Source of the DNA: VBDM01 sp035499735
GTDB taxonomy: Bacteria; Pseudomonadota; Gammaproteobacteria; Burkholderiales; SG8-39
Direction: 5' to 3'
DNA: 64,000 nt
Assembly: GCA_035499735.1 (NCBI GenBank)
Contig: DATJYC010000081.1
Coordinates: forward strand, 11,599-75,598
This document shows positions 1-9,945 of the stretch, piece by piece. Numbering within the stretch: the first letter of the stretch is position 1; every line of letters starts with the position of its first letter. The notes beneath the pieces were generated by a model that worked only from the letters and a program-made list of their open reading frames with translations, was not told the DNA's origin and ran no database searches. The position numbers and the translations under genes are program-made.

Positions 1-209
1 CGGAGAAGCTGGCGGTGTTCGGCGAGATCGGGCTCGCCGGAGAGGTGCGCCCGGCGCCGCGCGGACAGGAGCGCCTGAGGGAGGCCGCGAAGCTGGGCTT
101 CAGCCGCGCGATCATCCCGAGGGCCAACCAGCCGAAGCAGAGAATCGACGGCATCGAGATCGTCCCGGTGGCGAGCGTCGCCGAGGCGGTCCGCAGCTTC
201 AGGAACTGA
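1..209 (+). CDS. radA: DNA repair protein RadA, C-terminal fragment
   Basis: This is the 3' end of a gene that begins before the window; the reading frame is open from base 3 to the TGA at 207-209. The visible residues match the end of the Lon-like domain of RadA/Sms: FGEIGLAGEVR, then a conserved ...RLREAAKLGF... helix and the IIPRANQP strand. RadA is a RecA-like ATPase that promotes branch migration during recombinational repair; its zinc finger and Walker motifs would lie outside the window. The next gene starts 11 bases downstream on the same strand, so the peroxidase may share its transcript. Identification rests on this C-terminal signature only. Confidence 0.88.
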   Translation, partial: EKLAVFGEIGLAGEVRPAPRGQERLREAAKLGFSRAIIPRANQPKQRIDGIEIVPVASVAEAVRSFRN

Positions 210-220
210 AGGCTCGAGCG

Positions 221-1102
221 ATGAACAACGCACAACCCGGAATACTGGCTCCGCTTCCCCCGCACGCGCGCTACCTGACCTTCGGCCTCAAGCCGGGTGC
301 GACGCCCCGGGCTCAGCTGAAGTTGCTGTCCACCGCGGCGGACGGAAAAGCGTGCGTCGTCGGCATCGGCGCGCTCCTCGCCTTCGCGCTGCAAAAGGAG
401 ATCGAGGGCCTGAAGCCGTTCCCGCACTATCGGAGCGACAACGTGGAAGTCCCATCGACGCCCGCAGCGCTGTGGTGCTGGCTGCGCGGGGACGACCGCG
501 GCGAGATCCTGCTGCGCGCGCGAAGGACGGAGAAGATGCTCGCTCCCGCGTTCGAGGTGACGGGCGCGATCGACGCCTTCAGGTACGAACGCGGTCTTGA
601 CCTCACTGGATACGAGGACGGCACCGAGAACCCCAAGGGCAGGAAGGCCGTCGAGACCGCGATCGTGAACGACAAGCGGCCGGGATTCGGCGGGGCGAGC
701 TTCGTCGCCGTGCAGCAATGGGTGCACGACCTCGACGCCTTCGCCGCCATGCCGCAGAAACGGCAGGACGACGCCATCGGCCGGCGCAGGCGCGACAACA
801 AGGAGCTCGCCAGTGCGCCCGAGTCGGCGCACGTCAAGCGCACGGCGCAGGAAAGCTTCACCCCCGAAGCCTTCGTCTGGCGCCGCTCCATGCCCTGGGC
901 GGATGGGGCGCAGGCCGGTCTCAACTTCGTCGCCTTCGGCAGATCGCTCGACGCCTTCGACGCGCAGCTCAAGCGCATGGCCGGCGCCGAGGACGGGATC
1001 GTCGACGCGCTGTTTACGTTTACGCGTCCGGTGACGGGGGCGTACTACTGGTGCCCGCCGGTGCGGGGGAAGAAGCTCGATTTGAGGGCGATCGGGCTAT
1101 AG
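221..1102 (+). CDS. Dyp-type heme peroxidase
   Basis: Predicted dye-decolorizing peroxidase of 293 residues, normal for the compact bacterial (YfeX-like) class. The family signature GxxDG is present as GYEDGTENP at residues 130-138, with Asp133 as the presumed distal acid, and His204 in the SAHVKRT segment is the likely proximal heme ligand. No signal peptide is visible, so it is either cytoplasmic or an encapsulin cargo; no encapsulin shell gene is seen here and no obvious cargo tail is present (the C-terminus ends KLDLRAIGL). It probably uses H2O2 to oxidise porphyrins or phenolics, but the substrate cannot be told. Its last 83 bases are antisense to the 3' end of hpnE. Confidence 0.85.
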   Translation: MNNAQPGILAPLPPHARYLTFGLKPGATPRAQLKLLSTAADGKACVVGIGALLAFALQKEIEGLKPFPHYRSDNVEVPSTPAALWCWLRGDDRGEILLRARRTEKMLAPAFEVTGAIDAFRYERGLDLTGYEDGTENPKGRKAVETAIVNDKRPGFGGASFVAVQQWVHDLDAFAAMPQKRQDDAIGRRRRDNKELASAPESAHVKRTAQESFTPEAFVWRRSMPWADGAQAGLNFVAFGRSLDAFDAQLKRMAGAEDGIVDALFTFTRPVTGAYYWCPPVRGKKLDLRAIGL

Positions 1103-2366
1103 CGGCTGTTCCGGCCGTGACTCCGCTGCGCACGGCCGCCTCCAGCGTTCCCGGGTAATCGCAGGCAATGTAGTCGCCGGCAAGCAGCAGGCCCGGCAAC
1201 GGTGTGCCGCCTTTCGGTCGTTCGACTCCGGGTCGGCACGAAGACGTCGCGCGCTTTTCGGTGATGACTTGCCACCAGAGACGGTCGGGCAGCGCTCCAA
1301 GCGCCGCTCGCAGTTCGGCTTCGAATTTCGCAACGAGCGCTTCCCTCGAGAGCTGCTCGTGCGGACCGGAAGCGCTGATCACCGCCGCGAGGAGCCCCTT
1401 CGGCCCGCCAATGCGTCCACGGTCGAAAGCCCACTGCACGACTCCTCCGGTGAGGCCGAGCATGGGCGAGGGCAGTGAGACGGACTCGGGATATTGCAGA
1501 TAGCAGGTGACGATGGGTTCGTAGCTGAACGCGTTAATGCGCGACAGTGCATCGGCAAGTTCGGGCAGTTGCACCAGCAATTGCCCCGCGTGCTGCGGCG
1601 CGCTGGCGATCACTACCGACGAGAAGTCGAGCGCCTCGTTTACGCGGAACCCGCCGTGAATACGCGCAAGCCTCCGCACCGGCTCGCCGAGCCTGATCTC
1701 GCCGCCGTGCGACTTCACGTAGCCCGCTGCCGGCTCGGGGAAGAGCTTCCCGAGGTCGGCGCGCGCGATGAGGAAGTCGCTCGCTGCGCGGCTCCCGGTC
1801 AGGCCGTCGCGCAGCACGTTTGCGAAGACCTGCGCAGAGGCGGAGGCGACTGGCGTGTTGAGCGCAGAGACGCACAGCGGTCCCCACAGGTGCGAGCGCA
1901 GCGCGCCCGATTGCGCGTGCTCGTCGAGGAGGTGCGCAACGCTGCGGTCGGCATCGATCTTGAACTTGCGTAAGCGCAGCGACACCATGAAACGTACGGC
2001 GCTCGCCGCCTCTCGGAAGGAGAGTCCCTTCGCGCCGAGGAGCGCCGCTCCGAGGTTGAACGGGTAGGGCAGTCGCGGCGCGCGCAGGTGGAATCCGTCG
2101 GCGAAGCGCAGCTCGAGCGGCAGACGCAGCAGCAGCTTGTCGGGATCCGCGCCGACCAGACGCATCAGCCGCAGGCACTCGCAGTACGCGCCGATGAGGA
2201 CGTGCTGGCCGTTGTCGAGGTCGACGCCGTCGATCGAGACGCGCCGCGCCCGCCCGCCCAGGCTGCGCGAGGCCTCGAACACCGTCACCGGCACGCCGCG
2301 CTCGGCGAGCGTCACCGCCGCGGCGAGCCCAGCCCAGCCGGCGCCGACGACCGCGACGCGGCTCAA
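1020..2366 (-). CDS. hpnE: Hydroxysqualene dehydroxylase HpnE
   Basis: FAD-dependent amine-oxidase-fold enzyme that completes the HpnCDE route from farnesyl diphosphate to squalene by reducing hydroxysqualene. The N-terminal dinucleotide motif GAGWAGL (from residue 8) and the second FAD strand ending ...FEASRSLGGRAR are clear, as is the C-terminal GDYIACDYPGTLEAAVRSG. I place the start at a TTG that overlaps the hpnD stop (TTGA); a GTG 30 bases upstream at 2396 is also open. The family-typical C-terminus ends near ...SGVTAGTAAIA; here about 24 further Ser/Pro/Ala-rich residues follow, encoded antisense to the peroxidase gene. Last gene of the hpnCDE operon. Confidence 0.88.
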   Translation of the reverse strand: MSRVAVVGAGWAGLAAAVTLAERGVPVTVFEASRSLGGRARRVSIDGVDLDNGQHVLIGAYCECLRLMRLVGADPDKLLLRLPLELRFADGFHLRAPRLPYPFNLGAALLGAKGLSFREAASAVRFMVSLRLRKFKIDADRSVAHLLDEHAQSGALRSHLWGPLCVSALNTPVASASAQVFANVLRDGLTGSRAASDFLIARADLGKLFPEPAAGYVKSHGGEIRLGEPVRRLARIHGGFRVNEALDFSSVVIASAPQHAGQLLVQLPELADALSRINAFSYEPIVTCYLQYPESVSLPSPMLGLTGGVVQWAFDRGRIGGPKGLLAAVISASGPHEQLSREALVAKFEAELRAALGALPDRLWWQVITEKRATSSCRPGVERPKGGTPLPGLLLAGDYIACDYPGTLEAAVRSGVTAGTAAIARSPSNRASSPAPAGTSSTPPSPDA

Positions 2367-3196
2367 GCCGTGGCCCAGGTGCGCCACGCGATCCACAGCT
2401 TCCGGACCGGCGTGAGCGCGATGCGTTGCCTGAGAACCTGGAAGCCGTCGTCAGCGATCTCGTCGAGCAGCGTACGGTAGATCGCCGCCATCACGAGCCC
2501 GGGCCGCTGCGCCTGGCGATCCTCGGGCGGCAGCAGCGCGAGCGCCTCGTCGTAGCAGCCCCGCGCGCGCTCGGCCTGGAAGCGCATCAGCCGTACGAAG
2601 TCGTCCGAGTACTTCGCCCCGAGAATGTCCGCCGCGGTGACGCCGAACTCGCGCAGCTCGTCCATGGGAAGGTACAAGCGGTTCTTGCGCGCGTCCTCGC
2701 CGACGTCTCGAATGATGTTGGTGAGCTGGAAGGCGAGGCCGAGGCGGTCCGCGTATTCCAGCGTCCTCGCGTTGCGGTAGCCGAAGATGCGCGCGGCGAG
2801 CGTGCCCACCACGCCCGCGACGCAGCGGCAGTACGCCTTCAGGCCGGCGAAATCGAGGTAGCGGGTCTGGTTCAGGTCCATCTCCATGCCGTCCATGATC
2901 TCGTTCAGCTGCGCCTCGTCGATGCCGAAGGTCGTCGTCCAGGGCGCAAGGGCGCGCGTGACAGGGTGCTGGGGATTGCCGACGAAGAGGCGGCCGACTT
3001 CGCTGCGCCACCAGGCGAGCGTGACGCGCGCGGCCGATGCCTCGCTCGGCTCGTCGACCGCGTCGTCCACCTCGCGGCAGAAGGCGTACAGCGCGGTGAT
3101 CGCGCGGCGCCGCTCGGGCGGCAGGAACAGGAACGAGTAGTAGAAGCTCGATCCGCTGTGCGCGGCCTTCTGGCGGCAGTATTCGTCCGGCGTCAT
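2363..3196 (-). CDS. hpnD: Presqualene diphosphate synthase HpnD
   Basis: Trans-isoprenyl diphosphate synthase of 277 residues, condensing two farnesyl diphosphates to presqualene diphosphate. Both Mg2+-binding Asp-rich motifs are present: DDAVDE at residues 44-49 and RDVGED at 163-168, followed by the family KNRLYLP. The ATG overlaps the hpnC stop in an ATGA junction, indicating translational coupling, and the stop overlaps the proposed hpnE start. With hpnC and hpnE this supplies squalene, presumably for hopanoids; no squalene-hopene cyclase gene lies in the window. Confidence 0.93.
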   Translation of the reverse strand: MTPDEYCRQKAAHSGSSFYYSFLFLPPERRRAITALYAFCREVDDAVDEPSEASAARVTLAWWRSEVGRLFVGNPQHPVTRALAPWTTTFGIDEAQLNEIMDGMEMDLNQTRYLDFAGLKAYCRCVAGVVGTLAARIFGYRNARTLEYADRLGLAFQLTNIIRDVGEDARKNRLYLPMDELREFGVTAADILGAKYSDDFVRLMRFQAERARGCYDEALALLPPEDRQAQRPGLVMAAIYRTLLDEIADDGFQVLRQRIALTPVRKLWIAWRTWATA

Positions 3197-4005
3197 CGGG
3201 CGAGCAGTGCGCGGCAGAAGAGGAGCGGCCAGTCGAAGGGCTTCAGCACCGGACGATGGCGAAACACGTCACCGCGCACACGCTCGAGCTTCTCGAGAAT
3301 CCGCAGGCCGCCCTGGACCACGGTGCGGATTTCCAGGCCGATCCGTCCGGGCAGGCGGCGAGCGAGCGGCGCGCCCGCCAGCAGCAGCGATCTTGCGCGG
3401 TCGATCTGGAAGCGCATCAGGTCCCACCATCCGCCCGACGCGTCGGCGGCGGAGATCTGCGCCTCGCCTACACCGAAGCGCTGCATCTCGTCCTGGGGGA
3501 GATAGATGCGGTTCTTGCGGAAGTCCACCTCGACATCCTGCCAGAAGTTGATGAGCTGGAGCGCGGAGCAGATCGAATCGGAGGAGGCGGCGTTGCGCTC
3601 GTCGTACCGCTCGTACAGATGCAACATCAGCCGTCCCACCGGATCCGCCGAGCGGCGGCAGTAGTCCATGACCTCGGCGAAGTTGGCGTAGCGCCGCTTG
3701 GTCACGTCCTGCGCAAAGGCGTCGAGGAGGTCGTAGAAGGGGGCGAGCGGGAGCTGGCGCGCGGCGACGACGTCTCGCAGCTCGCGGAACAGGGGCGCGA
3801 GCGGCGCGCTCCCCGTTCCGATCCGGTCGAGCTCGGCGCGGTAGCCGTCGAGGAGCGCGAGGCGCGCCGGCGCGGCGAGCTCGCCCTCGTCGGCGAAGTC
3901 GTCCGCCGAGCGGGCGAAGCGGTAGATCACCGCCACCGGGTGGCGCAGCCGCGCGGGCAGGAGCACGGAGGCGACCGGAAAATTCTCGTAATGCGAGACG
4001 GACAT
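3193..4005 (-). CDS. hpnC: Hydroxysqualene synthase HpnC
   Basis: Squalene/phytoene-synthase-family protein of 270 residues that converts presqualene diphosphate to hydroxysqualene. The first Asp-rich motif reads DDFADE (residues 35-40) and the second QDVEVD (156-161) followed by KNRIYLP. I choose ATG at 4005, giving the family-typical N-terminus MSVSHYENFP; an in-frame TTG five codons upstream (4020) is possible but would add only KNRT. A short AGGA lies just before the ATG. First gene of the minus-strand hpnCDE operon, divergent from tRNA-Leu, with a candidate promoter at 4045-4073. Confidence 0.91.
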   Translation of the reverse strand: MSVSHYENFPVASVLLPARLRHPVAVIYRFARSADDFADEGELAAPARLALLDGYRAELDRIGTGSAPLAPLFRELRDVVAARQLPLAPFYDLLDAFAQDVTKRRYANFAEVMDYCRRSADPVGRLMLHLYERYDERNAASSDSICSALQLINFWQDVEVDFRKNRIYLPQDEMQRFGVGEAQISAADASGGWWDLMRFQIDRARSLLLAGAPLARRLPGRIGLEIRTVVQGGLRILEKLERVRGDVFRHRPVLKPFDWPLLFCRALLAR

Positions 4006-4039
4006 CGTCCTATTTTTCAAGGAGTTTCAGGGTCTTAGG

Positions 4040-4073
4040 CTGACAGTATAGGGGCCTTGCGGTAGAATGCCAC
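4040..4073. promoter_or_regulatory. Interlocked divergent promoters for tRNA-Leu/tig and hpnCDE
   Basis: On the plus strand CTGACA (4040-4045), a 17-base spacer and TAGAAT (4063-4068) make a good sigma-70 promoter whose start would fall about 12 bases before tRNA-Leu. On the minus strand GTGGCA (4073-4068), a 17-base spacer and TATACT (4050-4045) would start transcription about 33 bases before hpnC. The two promoters occupy the same 34 bases face to face, so polymerase binding should be mutually exclusive. Inference from sequence only. Confidence 0.55.
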
Positions 4074-4086
4074 AGGAAGCCGCCTG

Positions 4087-4171
4087 GCGAAGGTGGCGGA
4101 ATTGGTAGACGCACTGGATTTAGGTTCCAGCGCCGTAAGGCATGGGGGTTCGAGTCCCTTCCTTCGCACCA
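4087..4171 (+). tRNA. tRNA-Leu (UAG)
   Basis: An 85-base class II tRNA. The acceptor strands GCGAAGG (4087-4093) and CCTTCGC (4161-4167) pair perfectly, A at 4168 is the discriminator and CCA is encoded (4169-4171). The anticodon stem CTGGA/TCCAG encloses TTTAGGT, giving anticodon TAG (4121-4123), which reads CUA codons. The T-loop TTCGAGT and a leucine-type long variable arm are visible. The trigger factor gene starts 19 bases after the CCA, so the tRNA is probably processed from a tRNA-tig transcript. Confidence 0.97.
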
Positions 4172-4190
4172 CGCAGCCGGAACAGAGGGT

Positions 4191-5495
4191 ATGCAGACGA
4201 ACATGGAAACGTTGGGCAAGCTGGAGCGGCGCCTGAGCATGGCGGTTCCGGCGGAGGAAATCGAACGCGAGGTCGAGCAGCGCCTGCGCAAGCTGTCGCG
4301 CACCGTGCGCATGGACGGGTTTCGTCCCGGCAAGGTGCCGCTCAAGATCGTGGCGCAGCAGTACGGGCCGCAGGTCCGCTCGGAGGTGATCGGCGACGCC
4401 GTGCAGAAGGGATTCACCGAGGTCGTCAAGGAGAAGAACCTTAGGGTGGCGGGGTATCCGCGCATCGAACGCAAGGAGGGCGGCGACGAGAAGCAGCTTG
4501 CCTTCAGCGCGACGTTCGAGGTCTACCCCGAGGTGAAGCTCGGCGACCTCGCGGCAATGACGATCCGCCGGCCGGTCCACGCGGTCGAGGAGACCGACGT
4601 CGATCGCACCATCGAGATTCTGCGCAAGCAGCGCGTGACCTGGGAGGCTGCTGCGCGGCCCGCACAGGCGGGCGACCGCGTGAGCGTCGACTTCGTCGGT
4701 CGGATCGACGGCAGCGAATTCCCGGGAGGCAAGGGCTCCGGGATCAGCGTCATTCTCGGCGAGGGGCGCATGCTGCCCGACTTCGAGGCTGGACTCTCAG
4801 GCGCCGGTTCCGGCGAGCAAAAGACGTTTCCGGTCGCTTTTCCCGCCGACTACGCCGGCAAGGAGGTCGCGGGCAAGACGGCGATTTTCGAGGTGACGGT
4901 CAGGAAGGTCGAAGCGCCGAGGATTCCCGAGCTCGGCGCCGATTTCGCCAGGTCCCTCGGCGTGGCCGACGGAGATCTCGCGAAGATGCGCGCCGAGGTC
5001 AGGACCAACGTCGAGCTCGAGGTCAAGAAGCGCGTGGAGAGCGAGGTGAAGCAGAAGGTGATGCAGGCGCTCGTCGATTCGACAACGCTCGAGCTGCCGA
5101 AATCCTTGGTCGAGATGGAAGTGCAGCGCATGCTGCAGCAGACCCGGGCCGAGCTCGAATCCCGGGGCTTGAAGCTCGAGAAGCTTCCCGTCGACCCGGG
5201 GGCGTTGGAGGAACGCGCAAAGCGGCGCGTGGCGCTGGGCCTCGTCATCGGCGAACTGGTGAAGGAGCAATCCCTGGGAGCGAAGCCCGAGCAGGTGAGG
5301 GCGCTCGTCACCGAGCATGCGCAGACCTATGAGCAGCCGTTCGAAGTGGTAAAATGGATTTATTCAGACCCGCAGCGCTTGGGCGAATTTGAAGGCTTGG
5401 CAGTCGAAGCAAACGTGGTCAGGTGGGTTCTCGAGCGCGCGAAGGTGGAGGACCAGGCGATTGGCTTTGAAGCACTGATGGGAGCCTCGACATGA
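4191..5495 (+). CDS. tig: Trigger factor (ribosome-associated chaperone/PPIase)
   Basis: Ribosome-bound chaperone of 434 residues, the usual length. Three domains are recognisable: the ribosome-binding N-domain with the signature GFRPGKVP at residues 43-50, an FKBP-type prolyl isomerase domain (roughly 160-245, GDRVSVDFVGRIDG) and a long helical C-terminal domain. The start at 4191 (MQTNMETLGK) follows GAGGGT; a second ATG four codons on (4203) is an alternative. It is first in the conserved tig-clpP-clpX-lon order and its stop overlaps the clpP ATG, so synthesis of chaperone and protease is coupled. Confidence 0.96.
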   Translation: MQTNMETLGKLERRLSMAVPAEEIEREVEQRLRKLSRTVRMDGFRPGKVPLKIVAQQYGPQVRSEVIGDAVQKGFTEVVKEKNLRVAGYPRIERKEGGDEKQLAFSATFEVYPEVKLGDLAAMTIRRPVHAVEETDVDRTIEILRKQRVTWEAAARPAQAGDRVSVDFVGRIDGSEFPGGKGSGISVILGEGRMLPDFEAGLSGAGSGEQKTFPVAFPADYAGKEVAGKTAIFEVTVRKVEAPRIPELGADFARSLGVADGDLAKMRAEVRTNVELEVKKRVESEVKQKVMQALVDSTTLELPKSLVEMEVQRMLQQTRAELESRGLKLEKLPVDPGALEERAKRRVALGLVIGELVKEQSLGAKPEQVRALVTEHAQTYEQPFEVVKWIYSDPQRLGEFEGLAVEANVVRWVLERAKVEDQAIGFEALMGAST

Positions 5496-6160
5496 GCGGC
5501 GTGCTGTGGCAGGCGGGCGAGCCGCGAGGCCAGGCCCCTCGTCAAGAACCGCAGGACCTGGGCCTCATTCCCATGGTCATCGAGCAGAGCGGGCGCGGCG
5601 AGCGCGCCTACGATATCTATTCGCGCCTGCTCAAGGAACGCGTGGTGTTTCTGGTCGGGCCCGTCAACGAGATATCGGCGAACCTCATCGTTGCGCAGCT
5701 CCTGTTCCTCGAGTCGGAGAATCCCGACAAGGACATCTTCTTCTACATCAACTCCCCCGGAGGATCGGTGTCGGCGGGGCTTGCGATCTACGACACCATG
5801 CAGTTCATCAAGCCGGACGTCTCGACGCTGTGCATCGGTCAGGCGGCGAGCATGGGCGCGCTGCTCCTCGCCGCGGGTGACAAGGACAAGCGATTCTGCC
5901 TGCCGAACTCACGCGTCATGATCCACCAGCCCATGGGCGGCTTCCAGGGGCAGGCGTCGGACGTTGAGATCCACGCCAAGGAGATCCTCTACCTCCGCGC
6001 GCGCCTGAACGAGATCATGGCAGAGCACACGGGCCAGAGCGTCGAGCGCATCTCTCGCGATACCGACCGTGACAATTTCCTGTCGGCGGACGAGGCGGTG
6101 AAGTATGGTCTGGTGGACAAGGTGCTCGCCTCGCGCACCGAAGTGGCGGCGGCGGCCTGA
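5492..6160 (+). CDS. clpP: ATP-dependent Clp protease proteolytic subunit ClpP
   Basis: Serine protease of 222 residues forming the tetradecameric ClpP barrel. The catalytic triad is intact: Ser120 in GQAASMGALL, His145 in MIHQPMGG and Asp190 in ISRDTDRDNF. The N-terminal 25 or so residues (Gly/Pro/Gln-rich) precede the conserved IPMVIEQSGRGERAYDIYSRLL and would be removed as propeptide. The ATG overlaps the tig stop (ATGA), and clpX follows after 15 bases, giving the classical clpPX operon. Confidence 0.97.
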   Translation: MSGVLWQAGEPRGQAPRQEPQDLGLIPMVIEQSGRGERAYDIYSRLLKERVVFLVGPVNEISANLIVAQLLFLESENPDKDIFFYINSPGGSVSAGLAIYDTMQFIKPDVSTLCIGQAASMGALLLAAGDKDKRFCLPNSRVMIHQPMGGFQGQASDVEIHAKEILYLRARLNEIMAEHTGQSVERISRDTDRDNFLSADEAVKYGLVDKVLASRTEVAAAA

Positions 6161-6175
6161 GGGCGGAGAAACGCG

Positions 6176-7441
<1,266 letters not shown>

Positions 7442-7472
7442 GCGACGGCTGCTGCCCTCGGACGAGGCGCGG

Positions 7473-7500
7473 CTTGAAGCGGGGGCGTTCCGCCCCAACG
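7473..7500 (+). promoter_or_regulatory. Candidate sigma-32 promoter for lon, with internal hairpin
   Basis: CTTGAAG (7473-7479), a 13-base spacer and CCCCAACG (7493-7500) resemble the heat-shock consensus CTTGAAA-N11-16-CCCCATNT. It lies 30 bases before the lon ATG. The same bases include a palindrome, GGGGCG-TTC-CGCCCC (7482-7496), which could form a small hairpin after clpX; no U-run follows it, so it is a poor terminator. lon is a classical heat-shock gene, which supports the promoter reading. Confidence 0.45.
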
Positions 7501-7529
7501 TAGCAAAGACCCTTTTGTAGAGAAAGCCC

Positions 7530-9938
7530 ATGGCCAACGAAAGCGTTACCGCACCCAACCAGTATCCGCTGCTCCCGCTGCGCGACGTGGTGGTGTTCCC
7601 GCACATGGTGATTCCGCTGTTCGTCGGCCGCCCGAAGTCCATCAAGGCCATGGAGATGGCGATGGAGGCGGGCAAGAGCATCCTGCTGGTCGCGCAGAGG
7701 TCCGCCGCCAAGGACGAGCCCGGCGCGGAGGACCTGTACAAGATCGGCTGCATCTCGAACATCCTCCAGATGCTCAAGCTTCCCGACGGCACGGTGAAGG
7801 TGCTCGTGGAAGGCGGCCAGCGCGCGCGCATCCAGAGCATCGAGGATCTCCGCACCCACTACGTCGCGGACGCGATCGCGGTGCCCGCGGACGCCGGAGA
7901 GGTCACCGAGATCGAGGCGATGCGCCGCGCGCTCATCGCCCAGTTCGACCAGTACGTCAAGCTCAACAAGAAGATTCCGCCGGAGATCCTGACCTCGCTC
8001 GCCGGGATCGAGGAGGCCGGGCGCCTCGCCGACACGATCGCGGCGCACCTGCCTCTGAAGCTCGAGCAGAAGCAGCAGGTCCTCGAGATGTTCGAGGTGA
8101 AGGCGCGCCTGGAGCACCTGCTCTCGCAGCTTGAGGCCGAGATCGACATTCTGCAGGTTGAGAAGCGCATCCGAGGCCGCGTCAAGCGGCAGATGGAGAA
8201 GAGCCAGCGCGAGTACTACCTGAACGAGCAGGTCAAGGCGATCCAGAAGGAGCTCGGCGAAGGCGAGGACGGCGCCGACTTCGAGGAGATGGAGAAGCGC
8301 GTCAAGGCCGCCCGCATGCCCAAGGAGGCGCGCAAGAAGGCCGAGGCCGAGCTGAAGAAGCTGCGCCTGATGTCCCCGATGTCGGCTGAGGCGACGGTGG
8401 TGCGCAACTACATCGAGACCCTCGTCAATCTGCCGTGGAAGAAGCGCAGCAAGATCTCGCGCGACATCGGTGCGGCGGAGAAAATCCTCGACGCCGACCA
8501 CTATGGCCTGGAGAAGGTGAAGGAGCGGATCGTCGAGTACCTCGCGGTGCAGAGCCGCGTCGAGAAGGTCAAGGCGCCGATCCTGTGCCTGGTGGGCGCG
8601 CCGGGCGTGGGAAAAACCTCCCTCGGGCAATCGATCGCCCGCGCGACCAACCGCAAGTTCGTGCGCATGTCGCTCGGCGGCGTGCGCGACGAGGCGGAGA
8701 TCCGCGGGCACCGGCGCACCTACATCGGCTCCATGCCGGGCAAGATACTTCAGAATATGAGCAAGGTGGGCGTGCGGAATCCCCTGTTCCTGCTGGACGA
8801 GGTCGACAAGATGGGCATGGACTTCCGCGGCGATCCGTCGTCGGCGCTGCTCGAGGTGCTCGACCCGGAGCAGAACCACACCTTCACCGACCACTACGTC
8901 GAGGTCGAGTACGACCTGTCCGAGGTGATGTTCGTCGCGACTGCCAACACCTTGAACATTCCCCCGGCGCTGCTCGACCGCATGGAGGTGATCCGCATAT
9001 CGGGCTACACCGAGGACGAGAAGGTCAACATCGCCTCGCGCTACCTGCTGCCCAAGCAGCTCAAGAACAACGGTCTGAAGAAGGAGGAAGTCTCGGTGTC
9101 GGAGTCGGCGATCCGGGATATCATCCGCTACTACACTCGCGAGGCCGGGGTGCGGGGCCTCGAGCGCGACATCTCCAAGATCTGCCGGAAGGTCGTGAAG
9201 CAACTGGTGAGCAAGGACAAGGAGAAGAAGGTCCTTGTCACGCCCAAGAATCTCGACAAGTACCTCGGCGTGCGCCGGTTTACCTATGGAATCGCCGAGA
9301 AAAAGAACCAGGTGGGTCAGGTGACCGGCCTCGCCTGGACCGAGGTCGGAGGCGAGTTGTTGACAATCGAAGCCGTGACGATGCCCGGGAAGGGCAAGAC
9401 CATCACTACTGGCAAGCTCGGCGAGGTGATGCAGGAGTCGATCCAGGCCGCTCTTTCCGTGGTGCGCAACCGCTCGTCCAAGCTCGGCGTGGCCGAGGAT
9501 TTCTACCAGAAGAACGACATCCACGTGCACCTTCCCGAAGGCGCCACGCCGAAGGACGGGCCGAGCGCCGGAATCGGAATATGCACCGCGATGGTGTCGG
9601 TGCTGACAGGAATCCCGGTGCGGTCCGATCTAGCGATGACCGGAGAGATCACACTGCGCGGCGAGGTCCTGCCGATCGGCGGCCTCAAGGAGAAGCTGCT
9701 CGCCGCGCATCGCGGCGGGATCAAGACCGTGCTCATCCCCGACGAGAACGTCAAGGATCTCGCGGAAATCCCCGACAACATCAAGAATCGACTGGAGATT
9801 GTCCCGGTGAAGTGGATGGATAGTGTGCTCGAGCTGGCGCTCGAGCGTCAGCCGGAGCCGCGCAAGCCTTCGTCGGAGACGCCGCCGATTCCGTCGGCCG
9901 CGGACGACAAGACCTCCTCATCGGTGGTGACTCACTAG
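7530..9938 (+). CDS. lon: ATP-dependent protease Lon (LonA type)
   Basis: Homohexameric AAA+ protease of 802 residues. It has the LON N-terminal domain (about residues 10-205), a coiled-coil region, the AAA module with Walker A GAPGVGKTS near residue 356, and a C-terminal protease domain. The Ser-Lys dyad is intact and falls at the same numbers as in the Escherichia coli enzyme: Ser679 in PKDGPSAG and Lys722 in GGLKEKLLAA. The C-terminus has a short, variable Pro/Ser-rich tail. It degrades misfolded and regulatory proteins. Last gene of the tig-clpP-clpX-lon block. Confidence 0.97.
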   Translation: MANESVTAPNQYPLLPLRDVVVFPHMVIPLFVGRPKSIKAMEMAMEAGKSILLVAQRSAAKDEPGAEDLYKIGCISNILQMLKLPDGTVKVLVEGGQRARIQSIEDLRTHYVADAIAVPADAGEVTEIEAMRRALIAQFDQYVKLNKKIPPEILTSLAGIEEAGRLADTIAAHLPLKLEQKQQVLEMFEVKARLEHLLSQLEAEIDILQVEKRIRGRVKRQMEKSQREYYLNEQVKAIQKELGEGEDGADFEEMEKRVKAARMPKEARKKAEAELKKLRLMSPMSAEATVVRNYIETLVNLPWKKRSKISRDIGAAEKILDADHYGLEKVKERIVEYLAVQSRVEKVKAPILCLVGAPGVGKTSLGQSIARATNRKFVRMSLGGVRDEAEIRGHRRTYIGSMPGKILQNMSKVGVRNPLFLLDEVDKMGMDFRGDPSSALLEVLDPEQNHTFTDHYVEVEYDLSEVMFVATANTLNIPPALLDRMEVIRISGYTEDEKVNIASRYLLPKQLKNNGLKKEEVSVSESAIRDIIRYYTREAGVRGLERDISKICRKVVKQLVSKDKEKKVLVTPKNLDKYLGVRRFTYGIAEKKNQVGQVTGLAWTEVGGELLTIEAVTMPGKGKTITTGKLGEVMQESIQAALSVVRNRSSKLGVAEDFYQKNDIHVHLPEGATPKDGPSAGIGICTAMVSVLTGIPVRSDLAMTGEITLRGEVLPIGGLKEKLLAAHRGGIKTVLIPDENVKDLAEIPDNIKNRLEIVPVKWMDSVLELALERQPEPRKPSSETPPIPSAADDKTSSSVVTH

Positions 9939-9945
9939 CCCTGAC

